Part shown: positions 1-8,674 of the stretch, piece by piece
Layout: every line of letters begins with the position of its first letter
Position numbering within the stretch: position 1 is the stretch's first letter
Assembly: GCA_905234915.1 (NCBI GenBank)
Contig: CAJOJP010000001.1
Coordinates: forward strand, 65,271 to 102,843
Direction of reading: 5' to 3'
Length of the DNA stretch: 37,573 nucleotides
From: Candidatus Gastranaerophilales bacterium
GTDB lineage: Bacteria > Cyanobacteriota > Vampirovibrionia > Gastranaerophilales > Gastranaerophilaceae
Translations under genes and position numbers: made by a program
The notes under the pieces: model-generated
Seen by the model: only the letters and a program-made list of their open reading frames with translations
Databases searched by the model: none
What the model was told of the DNA's origin: nothing

Positions 1-2685
1 TGTATTTTTTAAGTCAATATTTCCTGTTTTAATTTTTTTCATATAAATATTGCCGTTATGTATAAGGACAGGAATACCTTGCTGCTTACTTTCCGCTTTG
101 CCGGCAGGACTTTTAACCGTGTACGCGGAAAGTTTTTCCGAAACTTTTATTGTATCTTCAACATTAAAATTATTTGAATTGATAATAAAATCAGATATTT
201 CATAAATTTTAGAAGATAAAAGATTTAATTTGCCTTTAATATCAATATCTGAAGATAAGAGCATAAGCTTATTTAAATTAAAATGAAGTTCATCTTTCTT
301 AAAATTTAAATCTATTGAATTAATATTTGTTGAAATTTCCGGAATTATTATATCTTTAACACTAAAAGTCCCTTTAATTAAAGGACGGATAGTCTTTCCG
401 TAAATATATAAAATTCCGTTTTCAATATTGAAGGTTGATTTTGGAAATACTGAAAATTTTCCCTCAAGCTTTTGCGGAATATCAATTTTAAGAAGATTAA
501 CGGTATTTCCTTCAATTGTTCCTTCAACACCTGCTATTTTATTTTTATATACAATTTCTTTATTATTTTCGTCTAAAACTACAGCTCTTGTATAAAAACC
601 GGTGTCTTTTATTTTTATTCTGTTTGGCTTAAAAACAAGTGTCGTTTGGACTGATGAAGCAAGATTTTGAAGTCTTGTAAAATTAACAGGAGTTATATAG
701 TTATCTTTATCGGCTTTTAATTGAGCATATAGAGTTTGTTTTAAATGATTTCCCATAAATTTAATATCTATGGGTATATTTCCTTTTGCATTAAAAAATT
801 GCTTCGTTTCGCTGCCGAAAAATTTTATTAAATCATTTGTATTAATTTCTCCACTCATTTTTAAATCTATATTTTGAGGATTTGTATAGTTTGTAATACT
901 GCCCGAATATAAAATTTTTGATTTGTCATTGAAAAATATACTGTTTTTATATATTTCAATATTGTCCTCCGTAATATCTGCCGATATTTTTGGAATTTTT
1001 ATATTTGAAACCGTATTCGAATATAATAAAATCAAATCATCGTTTGTAATATTTGTTTTTAATTTTTGATTTTTAACATCATAATTAATTTTAGAGTTAA
1101 ACAATTTATTTTTTATTTCTATAGATTTTAAATTATCGGTTAAATAAAAATTATTTAAACTTAAATCTGCATTAAAAACAGCCTCTTTCATTTTTCCTTT
1201 TAATGAGAAAGCTGATGAAAGATTTCCTGATTTAAAATTATATAAATTTTTATATTGTTTTGGGGCAAAAGCATTAAATAATAACGGAAGAGGAATATTA
1301 TCCGCTTTTGCATTAATATCCGCAAAAGATTTTTTATCTATTAACCCATTTATTTTAACGGGAGAATTTCCTATATAAAATTCAGAATTGCCTATAGTAA
1401 GTACATTATCATCAAAAATAAGATTAATATTCATTTTAGAAAGGATTTCTCCGAAATTTTTAACGCTGAGACCTCCATTTTCAATTTTAATAAATCCCTG
1501 AGAATTTAATTTCTTATAATTTGTTTTTATACTGCAATCGGCAGTAATAATACCTTCTGCTTTATAACGGTTAAATTCGTTTTGAATTTGCAGAGAATCG
1601 GCAAATGCTTTTAATAATTCAAGCAGATTTCCTAATTTTATTTGCTCTGTTTTAATTTTTAGATATGCTCCCAAGTTATTAAAAATCCCGTTTACTCTGA
1701 GATTTTCATTTTCATGAGTATATAAATCGGTATCCGTTTCAATATTTGTTCCGCTAAATTTTAATCTTATATAGCTTTCGGGAATTTGAACCTTGGAAAC
1801 CTTCATTGTTAAATTTTCCGCATTAACATATCCAAAAGAGTTTATTTGACTGTCTTTTCCTTGATTAATTTTTATTTTCGCATCAAAATCACCTTTTAAG
1901 TCGTAATTTCTATAAGTTTTTACAGGATTAATAAAATCAAAATCAACTTTTTCTGCCGGGTCATCTTCACTGTCCAGCTTTGGAGCCGCTTGGGGCAGAA
2001 AAGTATTTAAATCAATATTTATTTGAAGATTTTTATTTTCATCAGAGAACAGTTCCGAATTTGTTTTGATTTTTAATCTGTTTCCTTCGTAATATCCCAA
2101 AATAAGATTGTTTCCATGCAAGTCTAAATAGTGTTTTGAGTCAGTATCGGTTATTAAAACTTTATATTCTTTTAATATTAATTTTGGAATAACTATTTTA
2201 AGAGAACTAAAATCAAAAGCTGAATTTTTAGTTTCAACTGATTTTTGGGCAAAAGTTGTTTCTTTATTATCGTTAATAATATTTTCCATAAGTTTTACTA
2301 TTTTATAATCTTCACCGTTTTTCAAAATTTCGGCATTTAATAACGGTTTTTTTATTTCGGCAACAGAAAATTTTAGCTGCAATAACAAGAAACTCGGCAG
2401 AGAAACTGCTGTTTTAATATTATCGGAAGAAAAAAGCAATGAATTATCGCTCATTGTCAACTCTACATTATCGGCTTTAATTCCAACGGCAAGCAAAGGT
2501 GTTGTAATAAGTTTTAAATTATCATATTTTAAATTTAATTGAGTCTGTTCTTTTACGATTGCTATTAAATTATCTTTATACTTGTTTAAATTTATTACAT
2601 TCGGTAAAACAAACAAAAACGACAAATATATTAAAACTAAAATTGTACAAATCGATATCCCTAATATTCTCAATAATTTTTTCAT
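1..2685 (-). CDS. AsmA/TamB-like envelope protein (partial, C-terminus outside window)
   Basis: The reading frame is open from the ATG at 2685 to the left edge, giving 895 codons with no stop. GAGGG lies just upstream of the ATG. Residues 2-4 are basic, followed by one hydrophobic segment (about residues 6-26), so the protein is probably anchored in the inner membrane with a very long periplasmic part. The rest is monotonous short beta-strands rich in N, K, I, L and D, with recurring phrases of the type 'dI.G.f.......kI' as in AsmA, DUF748 and TamB proteins. Those families span the periplasm of diderm bacteria and take part in lipid transport or outer-membrane assembly. I cannot tell AsmA from TamB because the C-terminal domain that separates them lies outside the window. 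It is co-directional with alr but separated by about 100 bases. Confidence 0.6.
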   Translation of the reverse strand, partial: MKKLLRILGISICTILVLIYLSFLFVLPNVINLNKYKDNLIAIVKEQTQLNLKYDNLKLITTPLLAVGIKADNVELTMSDNSLLFSSDNIKTAVSLPSFLLLQLKFSVAEIKKPLLNAEILKNGEDYKIVKLMENIINDNKETTFAQKSVETKNSAFDFSSLKIVIPKLILKEYKVLITDTDSKHYLDLHGNNLILGYYEGNRLKIKTNSELFSDENKNLQINIDLNTFLPQAAPKLDSEDDPAEKVDFDFINPVKTYRNYDLKGDFDAKIKINQGKDSQINSFGYVNAENLTMKVSKVQIPESYIRLKFSGTNIETDTDLYTHENENLRVNGIFNNLGAYLKIKTEQIKLGNLLELLKAFADSLQIQNEFNRYKAEGIITADCSIKTNYKKLNSQGFIKIENGGLSVKNFGEILSKMNINLIFDDNVLTIGNSEFYIGNSPVKINGLIDKKSFADINAKADNIPLPLLFNAFAPKQYKNLYNFKSGNLSSAFSLKGKMKEAVFNADLSLNNFYLTDNLKSIEIKNKLFNSKINYDVKNQKLKTNITNDDLILLYSNTVSNIKIPKISADITEDNIEIYKNSIFFNDKSKILYSGSITNYTNPQNIDLKMSGEINTNDLIKFFGSETKQFFNAKGNIPIDIKFMGNHLKQTLYAQLKADKDNYITPVNFTRLQNLASSVQTTLVFKPNRIKIKDTGFYTRAVVLDENNKEIVYKNKIAGVEGTIEGNTVNLLKIDIPQKLEGKFSVFPKSTFNIENGILYIYGKTIRPLIKGTFSVKDIIIPEISTNINSIDLNFKKDELHFNLNKLMLLSSDIDIKGKLNLLSSKIYEISDFIINSNNFNVEDTIKVSEKLSAYTVKSPAGKAESKQQGIPVLIHNGNIYMKKIKTGNIDLKNT

Positions 2686-2783
2686 ACTAACCCTCACTAT
2701 ATAAAATATTTTATCATGCACAAATAAAATCATTGCTGATTTTTATAATTTATTATCAGATGAAATATTTAAAGTTGCTGATA

Positions 2784-3920
2784 CTACCTTGTGTAAACTC
2801 TTAAAAGACGGGTTTTTAGTCTGCAAATAAGTTCATAATTTATAGTATTTAATATTTCTGCCCATTCGTTTATTGAAACGGTTTCATTACCATCAGACCC
2901 GATTAAGGTTATAATATCACCTTCATTTGCCTGAGTCTCCGTTATATCAAACATCATCTGATCCATGGTAATATTACCTATTTGCGGAACTTTTTTCCCG
3001 TTTATAATGCCGAAAATTTTATTGGAAAGTCTTCTATCTACACCATCAGCATAACCTATAGGAATTGTAGCAATTTTTGTTTCTTTTTCAGCGGTATATG
3101 TATGTGAATAGCTGACACCTTCACCTTTATGAGCTGTATGAATATTTATAATTCTGCCTTTTAAACTCATAACCGGAGTCAAATCAGGAATACGTTTTGT
3201 AAAATCAGGCAAATCAGGCATTAATCCATGTAAAGAAATACCAAGACGAACCATATTATAATTTTTAATATCATATTGGGCTATTGTTGCAGCCGTATTA
3301 AAGCAATGCAGAAGAAGTCCTTTTGTATCAATCTGTGATAAAATATTCTCCCATATTGTTATTTGTTCTTTTGTCTTTTTTTCGGATTCGGCACAGGCAA
3401 AATGAGTAAAAATACCTTGAAGCTCAATAGCTTCATTATTTTGAACTTTTTTTATAAAACCGACTGCATTATCTTTTTCTACACCAATTCTATTCATGCC
3501 TGTATCCAGTTTTATATGCGCTTTAGTTTTTATACCTGTTTTTTTATAAGTAAGTTCAGCTGCTTCAATATGATTATCCAAAAAAACAGAAACAGAAATA
3601 TTATTTTGAGCAGCATAGTCAAATGCCCAAACAGGAGCAGCACCAAGAACAAGAATGGGCAAAGTAAATTGATTTTCTCTTAACTCCATTCCTTCATCAA
3701 TTGAAGCTACGCCGAGATAATCAACCCCCGAAGAAATAAGGGTCGGAGTAATCATAGAACTTCCATGCCCGTATGCATCAGCTTTTACTACAGCCAGAAT
3801 TTTTATTTCAGGCTTAACAAAAGTTTTTAATTCAATAATGTTCTTTTCAACAGCATCAAGATTTATCTCAACCCAGGCATCTCTTTTTGTATTTATATTT
3901 GATTGTCTTTGAAATTTCAT
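2784..3920 (-). CDS. alr: Alanine racemase
   Basis: PLP-dependent interconversion of L- and D-alanine, supplying D-Ala for peptidoglycan in the cytoplasm. At 378 aa it has the usual length. The PLP-binding lysine is K46 in AVVKADAYGHG and the second catalytic base is Y271 in GVSYSHTY. The IPIGYADG and GNITMDQ blocks are present; the family usually has CMDQ, so Cys is replaced by Thr here. The N-terminal TIM barrel (to about residue 240) and C-terminal beta domain are both complete. The gene stops with TAG and is divergent from the glycosyltransferase gene, with only 46 bases between the two starts, so their promoters must overlap. Identification is very secure. Confidence 0.97.
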   Translation of the reverse strand: MKFQRQSNINTKRDAWVEINLDAVEKNIIELKTFVKPEIKILAVVKADAYGHGSSMITPTLISSGVDYLGVASIDEGMELRENQFTLPILVLGAAPVWAFDYAAQNNISVSVFLDNHIEAAELTYKKTGIKTKAHIKLDTGMNRIGVEKDNAVGFIKKVQNNEAIELQGIFTHFACAESEKKTKEQITIWENILSQIDTKGLLLHCFNTAATIAQYDIKNYNMVRLGISLHGLMPDLPDFTKRIPDLTPVMSLKGRIINIHTAHKGEGVSYSHTYTAEKETKIATIPIGYADGVDRRLSNKIFGIINGKKVPQIGNITMDQMMFDITETQANEGDIITLIGSDGNETVSINEWAEILNTINYELICRLKTRLLRVYTR

Positions 3921-3966
3921 ATATAAAATTTTAGTATAAAAATACGCAATATGTTATATTAAATTT

Positions 3967-5475
3967 ATGGAAAAAAATAAAGATATTATAAATATAGGCA
4001 TAATTACAATTTTTTTAGTAATTGGTTTTTTACTGTTTAGAAATAACTTTTATTTTCCTCTTTCCGATATAGGCAGAGAATTTTTTATTCCGTCAGAAAT
4101 GGCAGAAGGCAAGGTGTTATATAAAGATATTTTTAATATTTATCCGCCTTTCGGATATTTTATAAATGCAATTACGGTAAAAATTTTCGGTAATTTCATA
4201 AATACTTTTCAGACAATAGGCCTTATTTTATCGTTTTGTATTCTATCTGCCGTGTATAAAATTGCCAAAATATATACAACACCTTTGATTGCGTTATTAA
4301 CGTCAATTTTCATTATTTTTTCCTGTACATTTTATCCTTCAATATCAAATTGGCTAACTCCTTATTCATACTCAATTCTATATGCACTTGCCGCTGTAAT
4401 GTGGGCAATTTATTTTCTTATTAAATACAATGATACAGATAAAAATAGATATTTGTATTACTCATCTGTTTTATACGGATTATCACTATCGTGCAAATAT
4501 GAATACATATTTTTCGGTTTTATAATAGCAATTGTTTTATTTTATAAAAAACAAAATATTTATACTTTTTTTAAAACAGTTTTATTTATCTTATTCTTTC
4601 CGTTGATATCTTTTATTATTTTACTTATTCAAAAAGTTTCGTTAAACGATTTTATTCAAGCATATAATTATGCCCTGCTGTTAAGTAAAAGCAGTTCCGT
4701 AAAATTTTTTTACTGGTTTTCGGGGTTGACTTTATCATTTAATTCTGTACTACGCTTAATATATTCATTTTTTCATCCTCAATTTGTAAGTTTTTTTTAT
4801 TCTATTGTAATTTGGAGCATAATAATTCTTACGTTTGTAAATAAAAGTGATTTAAAATATTTAATTCTGCATATATCTGCCGTTTTATTATCATATAAAG
4901 TTCTTGGAGGTATTTCCTTTGAAATATACGGAACATATTTTTTCCCTTTTTTGTTTATAAATTTAATTGCATTTTTATATTGTAAAAAAGTTTCATGTAA
5001 ATTTTTGACCATAATTCTTATAATATTAATATTGTCTTATAGTTCTTTTGTATTTAGGAACAAAAATTTTACGGAAATAGAAACCGTAAAAGGGGTAATT
5101 AAAACAAATCCTCAATTTAAAGAACCTGTAACAGATATGCTTGACTTTATATCAAAAATGGATAAATCAGATAAAATATTAGTATTGCCGGAGGGAGTTT
5201 TTTTAAATTATTTAACAGATACAAAAACAGACAATTATTTATTTTATTTAATTCCTCCAAATGTAGAAATATTTGGTACTGAGTATGTAATAAATCGTAT
5301 AAAAAACGGGAATTATAAATATATAGCGGTATCAAATGTAATATACCCTTGGTATAACCAAACATCATTTACAAATAGCTGGGGCGGCAATATAATTAAA
5401 TTTATACAATCAGCTTATCATTTAAAATTGATAACAGGTGAAAATTATAGATTTTATATTTATGAGATTAATTAA
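3967..5475 (+). CDS. GT-C fold membrane glycosyltransferase (ArnT/PMT-like)
   Basis: A 502-residue polytopic membrane protein with about ten hydrophobic segments up to residue 360, then a soluble C-terminal domain of about 140 residues. After the first membrane helix (residues 8-24) comes an external loop with D34 in FPLSDIGRE, then YKDIFNIYPPFGY. This arrangement, a loop-1 acidic residue followed by 'YPP.Y', is typical of GT-C enzymes that use polyprenyl-phosphate sugars (GT39/ArnT/PMT group). It probably transfers a sugar to an envelope glycan, lipid or protein; donor and acceptor cannot be read. A TATATT box lies 6 bases before the ATG with no clear Shine-Dalgarno. The next gene starts 3 bases after its stop, so the two are probably co-transcribed. 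Confidence 0.75.
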   Translation: MEKNKDIINIGIITIFLVIGFLLFRNNFYFPLSDIGREFFIPSEMAEGKVLYKDIFNIYPPFGYFINAITVKIFGNFINTFQTIGLILSFCILSAVYKIAKIYTTPLIALLTSIFIIFSCTFYPSISNWLTPYSYSILYALAAVMWAIYFLIKYNDTDKNRYLYYSSVLYGLSLSCKYEYIFFGFIIAIVLFYKKQNIYTFFKTVLFILFFPLISFIILLIQKVSLNDFIQAYNYALLLSKSSSVKFFYWFSGLTLSFNSVLRLIYSFFHPQFVSFFYSIVIWSIIILTFVNKSDLKYLILHISAVLLSYKVLGGISFEIYGTYFFPFLFINLIAFLYCKKVSCKFLTIILIILILSYSSFVFRNKNFTEIETVKGVIKTNPQFKEPVTDMLDFISKMDKSDKILVLPEGVFLNYLTDTKTDNYLFYLIPPNVEIFGTEYVINRIKNGNYKYIAVSNVIYPWYNQTSFTNSWGGNIIKFIQSAYHLKLITGENYRFYIYEIN

Positions 5476-5478
5476 GTT

Positions 5479-5799
5479 ATGAATAAAGAAGAACAAATAA
5501 AAATAACAGAAAATATGCAGGCTGTAGTTGAACAAATGAGGCTTGATGATATAGAAGAGAATCCGGCACTGGCAGAAGAAACTTTTGAGTGTTCCTGCTG
5601 TGCTAAAACTATGCCTTTTGCAGGTTCAATCCAATACGGTAAATACAGACTTTGCAACGATTGCGTTTTACTTGCCGAAACGGGATTTGCAATAGGAAAA
5701 TTTAAAAATGCACAGGAACTTATAAAAGCAATGGAAGATACAAGACTTGAAGAAATGTGTAATTTTATCAAAACAGAGCAGAAAAGGGTAAGCAATTAA
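5479..5799 (+). CDS. Small Cys4 (zinc-ribbon-like) protein, function unknown
   Basis: 106 residues. The N-terminal third is acidic and helical. C38 and C41 (CSCC) and C59 and C62 (CNDC) form two knuckles about 17 residues apart, consistent with one structural zinc. The C-terminus is helical and charged. There is no signal peptide or membrane segment. I do not recognise a named family. It lies between the glycosyltransferase gene (3-base gap) and the metalloprotease gene, whose ATG overlaps this TAA (TAATG), so translational coupling with the protease is likely. A role as partner or regulator of that protease is only an inference from this coupling. Confidence 0.6.
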   Translation: MNKEEQIKITENMQAVVEQMRLDDIEENPALAEETFECSCCAKTMPFAGSIQYGKYRLCNDCVLLAETGFAIGKFKNAQELIKAMEDTRLEEMCNFIKTEQKRVSN

Positions 5800-6578
5800 T
5801 GGATAAAATAACATATTTAAATGCTAATTTAAAAAATAACGCATTAATAAGGTGGCCCGAACAATTTTTCCCTTTACCTGTTTATATAGCTCCTTGTAAA
5901 TGGTATTCATTAAGCGGAGCAGACAGATATTTGTATAATAATATGGTTATTAACGCTTTAAAGACATGGGAATCTGTATCAGACGGCAAAGTGAGTTTTA
6001 TTCCCGTAAATTCACTTACAGACTCGCAAATGAATGTAGAATGGCGCAGGGTAGATCGTAAATCACTCGGGGACTGCAAATTCAGTTTTGATAAAGATGC
6101 AAGATTATACAGTGCAGAAGTTTCTATCGGAATTTCAGACGGTATTATTCATCATAAATATATGGATGAAAATGAAGTGTTTCATACTATATTGCATGAA
6201 ATCGGACATGCCTTAGGATTAGGTCATTCTCCCGATACCGGAGATATTATGTACACACCGCATCAATATGGTTCAGTAAATCTTTCTCAGCGTGATATTA
6301 ATTCTGTCAGGTGGCTTTATTCGCTTCCTTTAAGTGCGACAATATCAAGTTTAAATGCTCAGTATTCAACAAATTATAACGATATTGATGATATTATTTT
6401 GCACATTGTTTCAGGAAAAGGTGAATCTAAATTTCAAAAAACAATGAATGAAATAAAAATGCAATCGCGAAATCTTGTTGAAGAAAATGCCAATATAGGT
6501 GATTTAAAAAGATACCAGGTATCATTTCAAGACGTAAAATTACCGAAAGAGCTTTTTGATAAATTCAGAAAAATATAG
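5799..6578 (+). CDS. Matrixin-like zinc metalloprotease
   Basis: 259 residues with the extended zinc signature HEIGHALGLGH (H133, E134, H137, H143) followed by the Met-turn SPDTGDIMY (M151). This places it in the metzincin clan, closest to matrixin/M10A-type peptidases; E134 is the catalytic base. The catalytic domain spans roughly residues 15-175. A C-terminal tail of about 80 residues has no recognised domain. No signal peptide, propeptide or cysteine switch is visible, which is unusual because most matrixins are secreted. It may act in the cytoplasm or leave by a leaderless route. Its start overlaps the stop of the Cys4 protein gene. It ends in TAG. Confidence 0.8.
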   Translation: MDKITYLNANLKNNALIRWPEQFFPLPVYIAPCKWYSLSGADRYLYNNMVINALKTWESVSDGKVSFIPVNSLTDSQMNVEWRRVDRKSLGDCKFSFDKDARLYSAEVSIGISDGIIHHKYMDENEVFHTILHEIGHALGLGHSPDTGDIMYTPHQYGSVNLSQRDINSVRWLYSLPLSATISSLNAQYSTNYNDIDDIILHIVSGKGESKFQKTMNEIKMQSRNLVEENANIGDLKRYQVSFQDVKLPKELFDKFRKI

Positions 6579-6608
6579 AAGGAGTCCAGAACAAATTTGC
6601 AATAAGCA

Positions 6609-6634
6609 GCCGAAAATAAAAAAATATTTTCGGC
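6609..6634 (+). terminator. Perfect hairpin downstream of metalloprotease gene
   Basis: Arms GCCGAAAATA (6609-6618) and TATTTTCGGC (6625-6634) pair over 10 bp around an A6 loop, 31 bases after the protease stop. Only a few scattered Ts follow on either strand, so it is an imperfect intrinsic terminator or a processing structure ending the upstream operon. Confidence 0.45.
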
Positions 6635-6802
6635 ATAAAAGTGTCATTATTAAACCTTTAATTCACTATTAGTATTACAGCTTATGAGAATGTAAAAAAT
6701 CATGATTATATTTCGGAACAGAAAATAAAACTTCCCGTCTATAAAACATAACAACAAATCCTTTTTCCGAATTATCAAAAGTTAAGAAAAAATTAATAAC
6801 TA

Positions 6803-6830
6803 TTGAGTAACAATATTGATATTCTATAAT
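6803..6830 (+). promoter_or_regulatory. Probable sigma-70-type promoter of grpE-dnaJ
   Basis: TTGAGT (6803-6808) and TATAAT (6825-6830) are separated by 16 bases. Transcription would start near 6837, leaving a short leader before the ATG at 6855. No CIRCE-type inverted repeat (TTAGCACTC/GAGTGCTAA) is visible, so HrcA control is not supported. Confidence 0.45.
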
Positions 6831-6854
6831 TATAGAAGGAGAATTTTAAAAATT

Positions 6855-7502
6855 ATGAAAAGCATTTTTGATAACAAATATAATAAGAATCCTTTTAATA
6901 ATAAGGATATTGAAAAAGGAGATGAAACAAAAAATATGACAGAAGAAACACAAAATCAAGAAATACAAGAAGAACAGATTCAGGAAGAAAATACGGATAA
7001 AAAAGAGAACATTAATGAAACCGAACAACAACCTGAAAATTCCGAAAATAAAGAAAATGAGCAGCTCCAAGAAAAATATGATGCTTTAAATAATCAATAT
7101 ATAAGACTTGCTGCCGATTTTGATAATTTCAGAAAACGTCAGGCTCAGGAAAGAGAAGCACTTATTACTTTTGGTGCACAGGAATGTATGAAAAAAGTTA
7201 TTGAAGTTGCAGATAACTTCGACAGAGCAATTGATATGGTAGAAAAAATCGACAATATCGATAAAATGAAAGAAACATTTCATATTTTAAATAAACAATT
7301 AACTGATTCATTGTCAAAATTAGGTCTTGAACAGATTAAATGCGTGGGTGAAAAATTCGACCCGAATTTACATGAAGCTGTTATGCAGACTCCTACAGAT
7401 GAATATCCGGAAGAAACAATTATAAACGAAATGCAAAAAGGTTATAAGATTGGCGATAAAGTTTTAAGACCCGCAATGGTTTCGGTGGCGGTAAAAGCAT
7501 AA
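6855..7502 (+). CDS. grpE: GrpE nucleotide-exchange factor
   Basis: Co-chaperone that releases ADP from DnaK. The protein has a very acidic, Gln/Glu-rich N-terminus. A long coiled coil follows, with the GrpE core YIRLAADFDNFRKR. After that come the four-helix region and a C-terminal beta-wing ending in GEKFDPNLHEAVMQ and GYKIGDKVLRPAMV, the diagnostic GrpE signature. Three starts are possible: a TTG at 6816 (unlikely), the ATG at 6855 (AAGGAG 13 bases upstream, used here, 215 aa) and an ATG at 6936 (AAAGGAG about 14 bases upstream, giving MTEETQ). The real start may be the last of these, because the inferred transcription start falls inside the first AAGGAG. dnaJ follows after 30 bases; dnaK is not between them. 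Confidence 0.93.
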   Translation: MKSIFDNKYNKNPFNNKDIEKGDETKNMTEETQNQEIQEEQIQEENTDKKENINETEQQPENSENKENEQLQEKYDALNNQYIRLAADFDNFRKRQAQEREALITFGAQECMKKVIEVADNFDRAIDMVEKIDNIDKMKETFHILNKQLTDSLSKLGLEQIKCVGEKFDPNLHEAVMQTPTDEYPEETIINEMQKGYKIGDKVLRPAMVSVAVKA

Positions 7503-7532
7503 AATACTAAAATCAGAGAAAGAACAGAGAGA

Positions 7533-8660
7533 ATGAGTGATTATTACGAAATATTAGGGATAGATAAAAATGCAAGTAAAGAGGAAATAAAGTCAGCTTT
7601 CAGGAAAAAAGCAAGACAGTATCATCCTGATGTTAATAAGGCTCCTTATGCGGAAGAAAAATTTAAAGAATTGGGACGTGCTTATGAAACCTTAATGGAT
7701 GATAATAAACGTGCAGCTTATGACCGTTACGGCGAAGACGGTCTAAAAGATGCCGGATTTAGTACATCAGGACCTTTTGATGGTGGTTTCGGCGACCTTA
7801 ACGATATTTTTGAAAATTTCTTTGGCGGTGGTTTCGGTTTTTCTTCAAGAAGTTCCTCTAATCCTAATGCCCCGCAGAATGGTGCTGATTTAAGATTAAA
7901 TTTGCAAATTGAATTTAAAGAAGCTGTTTTTGGTGTTAAAAAAGAAGTAAAAATTTCTCATCTTGAAACGTGTGATGCTTGTAACGGAACAGGTGCAGAA
8001 AAAGGAAGTACACCTGAAACTTGTCCTACATGCGGAGGTTCGGGCAGAGTACAGCAGGTTACCAATACACCGTTAGGAAGTTTTAGACAAATTACAACCT
8101 GCCCGAAATGTGATGGAACAGGTAAAATAAACAAAAACCCCTGCAAAAAATGCGGCGGCGACGGAAGATTGGAAGTTGAAAGAACTTTAAAAATTAATAT
8201 TCCAGCCGGTGTCGATAACGGTTCAAGAATAGGTCTTTCTCAAGAAGGTAATTGCGGTAAAAACGGTGGCAGACCCGGCGATTTAATTGTAGTTATTTAT
8301 GTTGCAGAACACGAGGAATTTAAACGCGATGGTGTTGAGATATATTCTGCTGCGGAAATTTCTTTTCCTCAGGCTGCATTGGGCGATACTATAATTGTTA
8401 ATACACTGGAAGGAGAAAAAGAACTTGTTATTCCTCAAGGTATAGAACAAGATAAAATATTACAGTTGAAAGGCTTGGGTGTACCTTATTTGGGAAATTC
8501 AAGCAAACGCGGAAATCATAATTTCGTTGTTAAAATAAAAACACCTCAAAATTTGAATCCGGAAGAAAAACAATTATATAAAAAACTTTATGAACTTAAT
8601 TGTAATAAAAAGCCTTCCAATAAATTCATTGATAAAATGAAAAATGTACTCCATAATTAA
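7533..8660 (+). CDS. dnaJ: DnaJ (Hsp40) co-chaperone
   Basis: Type I J-protein of 375 residues with every domain in order. The J domain carries H31-P32-D33 (YHPDVNK) and stimulates the DnaK ATPase. A Gly/Phe-rich linker covers about residues 80-115. Four CxxCxGxG zinc repeats (CDACNGTG, CPTCGGSG, CPKCDGTG, CKKCGGDG) span about 148-215. The C-terminal substrate-binding domains I and II complete it. The last repeat has GGDG in place of GxG-G, a mild deviation. It shares the transcription unit of grpE, with an AGAGAGA ribosome-binding region before the ATG. Confidence 0.97.
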   Translation: MSDYYEILGIDKNASKEEIKSAFRKKARQYHPDVNKAPYAEEKFKELGRAYETLMDDNKRAAYDRYGEDGLKDAGFSTSGPFDGGFGDLNDIFENFFGGGFGFSSRSSSNPNAPQNGADLRLNLQIEFKEAVFGVKKEVKISHLETCDACNGTGAEKGSTPETCPTCGGSGRVQQVTNTPLGSFRQITTCPKCDGTGKINKNPCKKCGGDGRLEVERTLKINIPAGVDNGSRIGLSQEGNCGKNGGRPGDLIVVIYVAEHEEFKRDGVEIYSAAEISFPQAALGDTIIVNTLEGEKELVIPQGIEQDKILQLKGLGVPYLGNSSKRGNHNFVVKIKTPQNLNPEEKQLYKKLYELNCNKKPSNKFIDKMKNVLHN

Positions 8661-8674
8661 AATACGGGAAATTT

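Noticed and set aside
3363-3683. Plus-strand open frame inside alr
   Set aside because: It is the complement of a well-conserved gene, with no ribosome site or family features; the same applies to the other antisense frames in recN, dnaJ and mcrB.
6816-6854. TTG start extending grpE by 13 codons
   Set aside because: The extension runs through the -10 box and the ribosome-binding site AAGGAG, so it cannot be the normal start.
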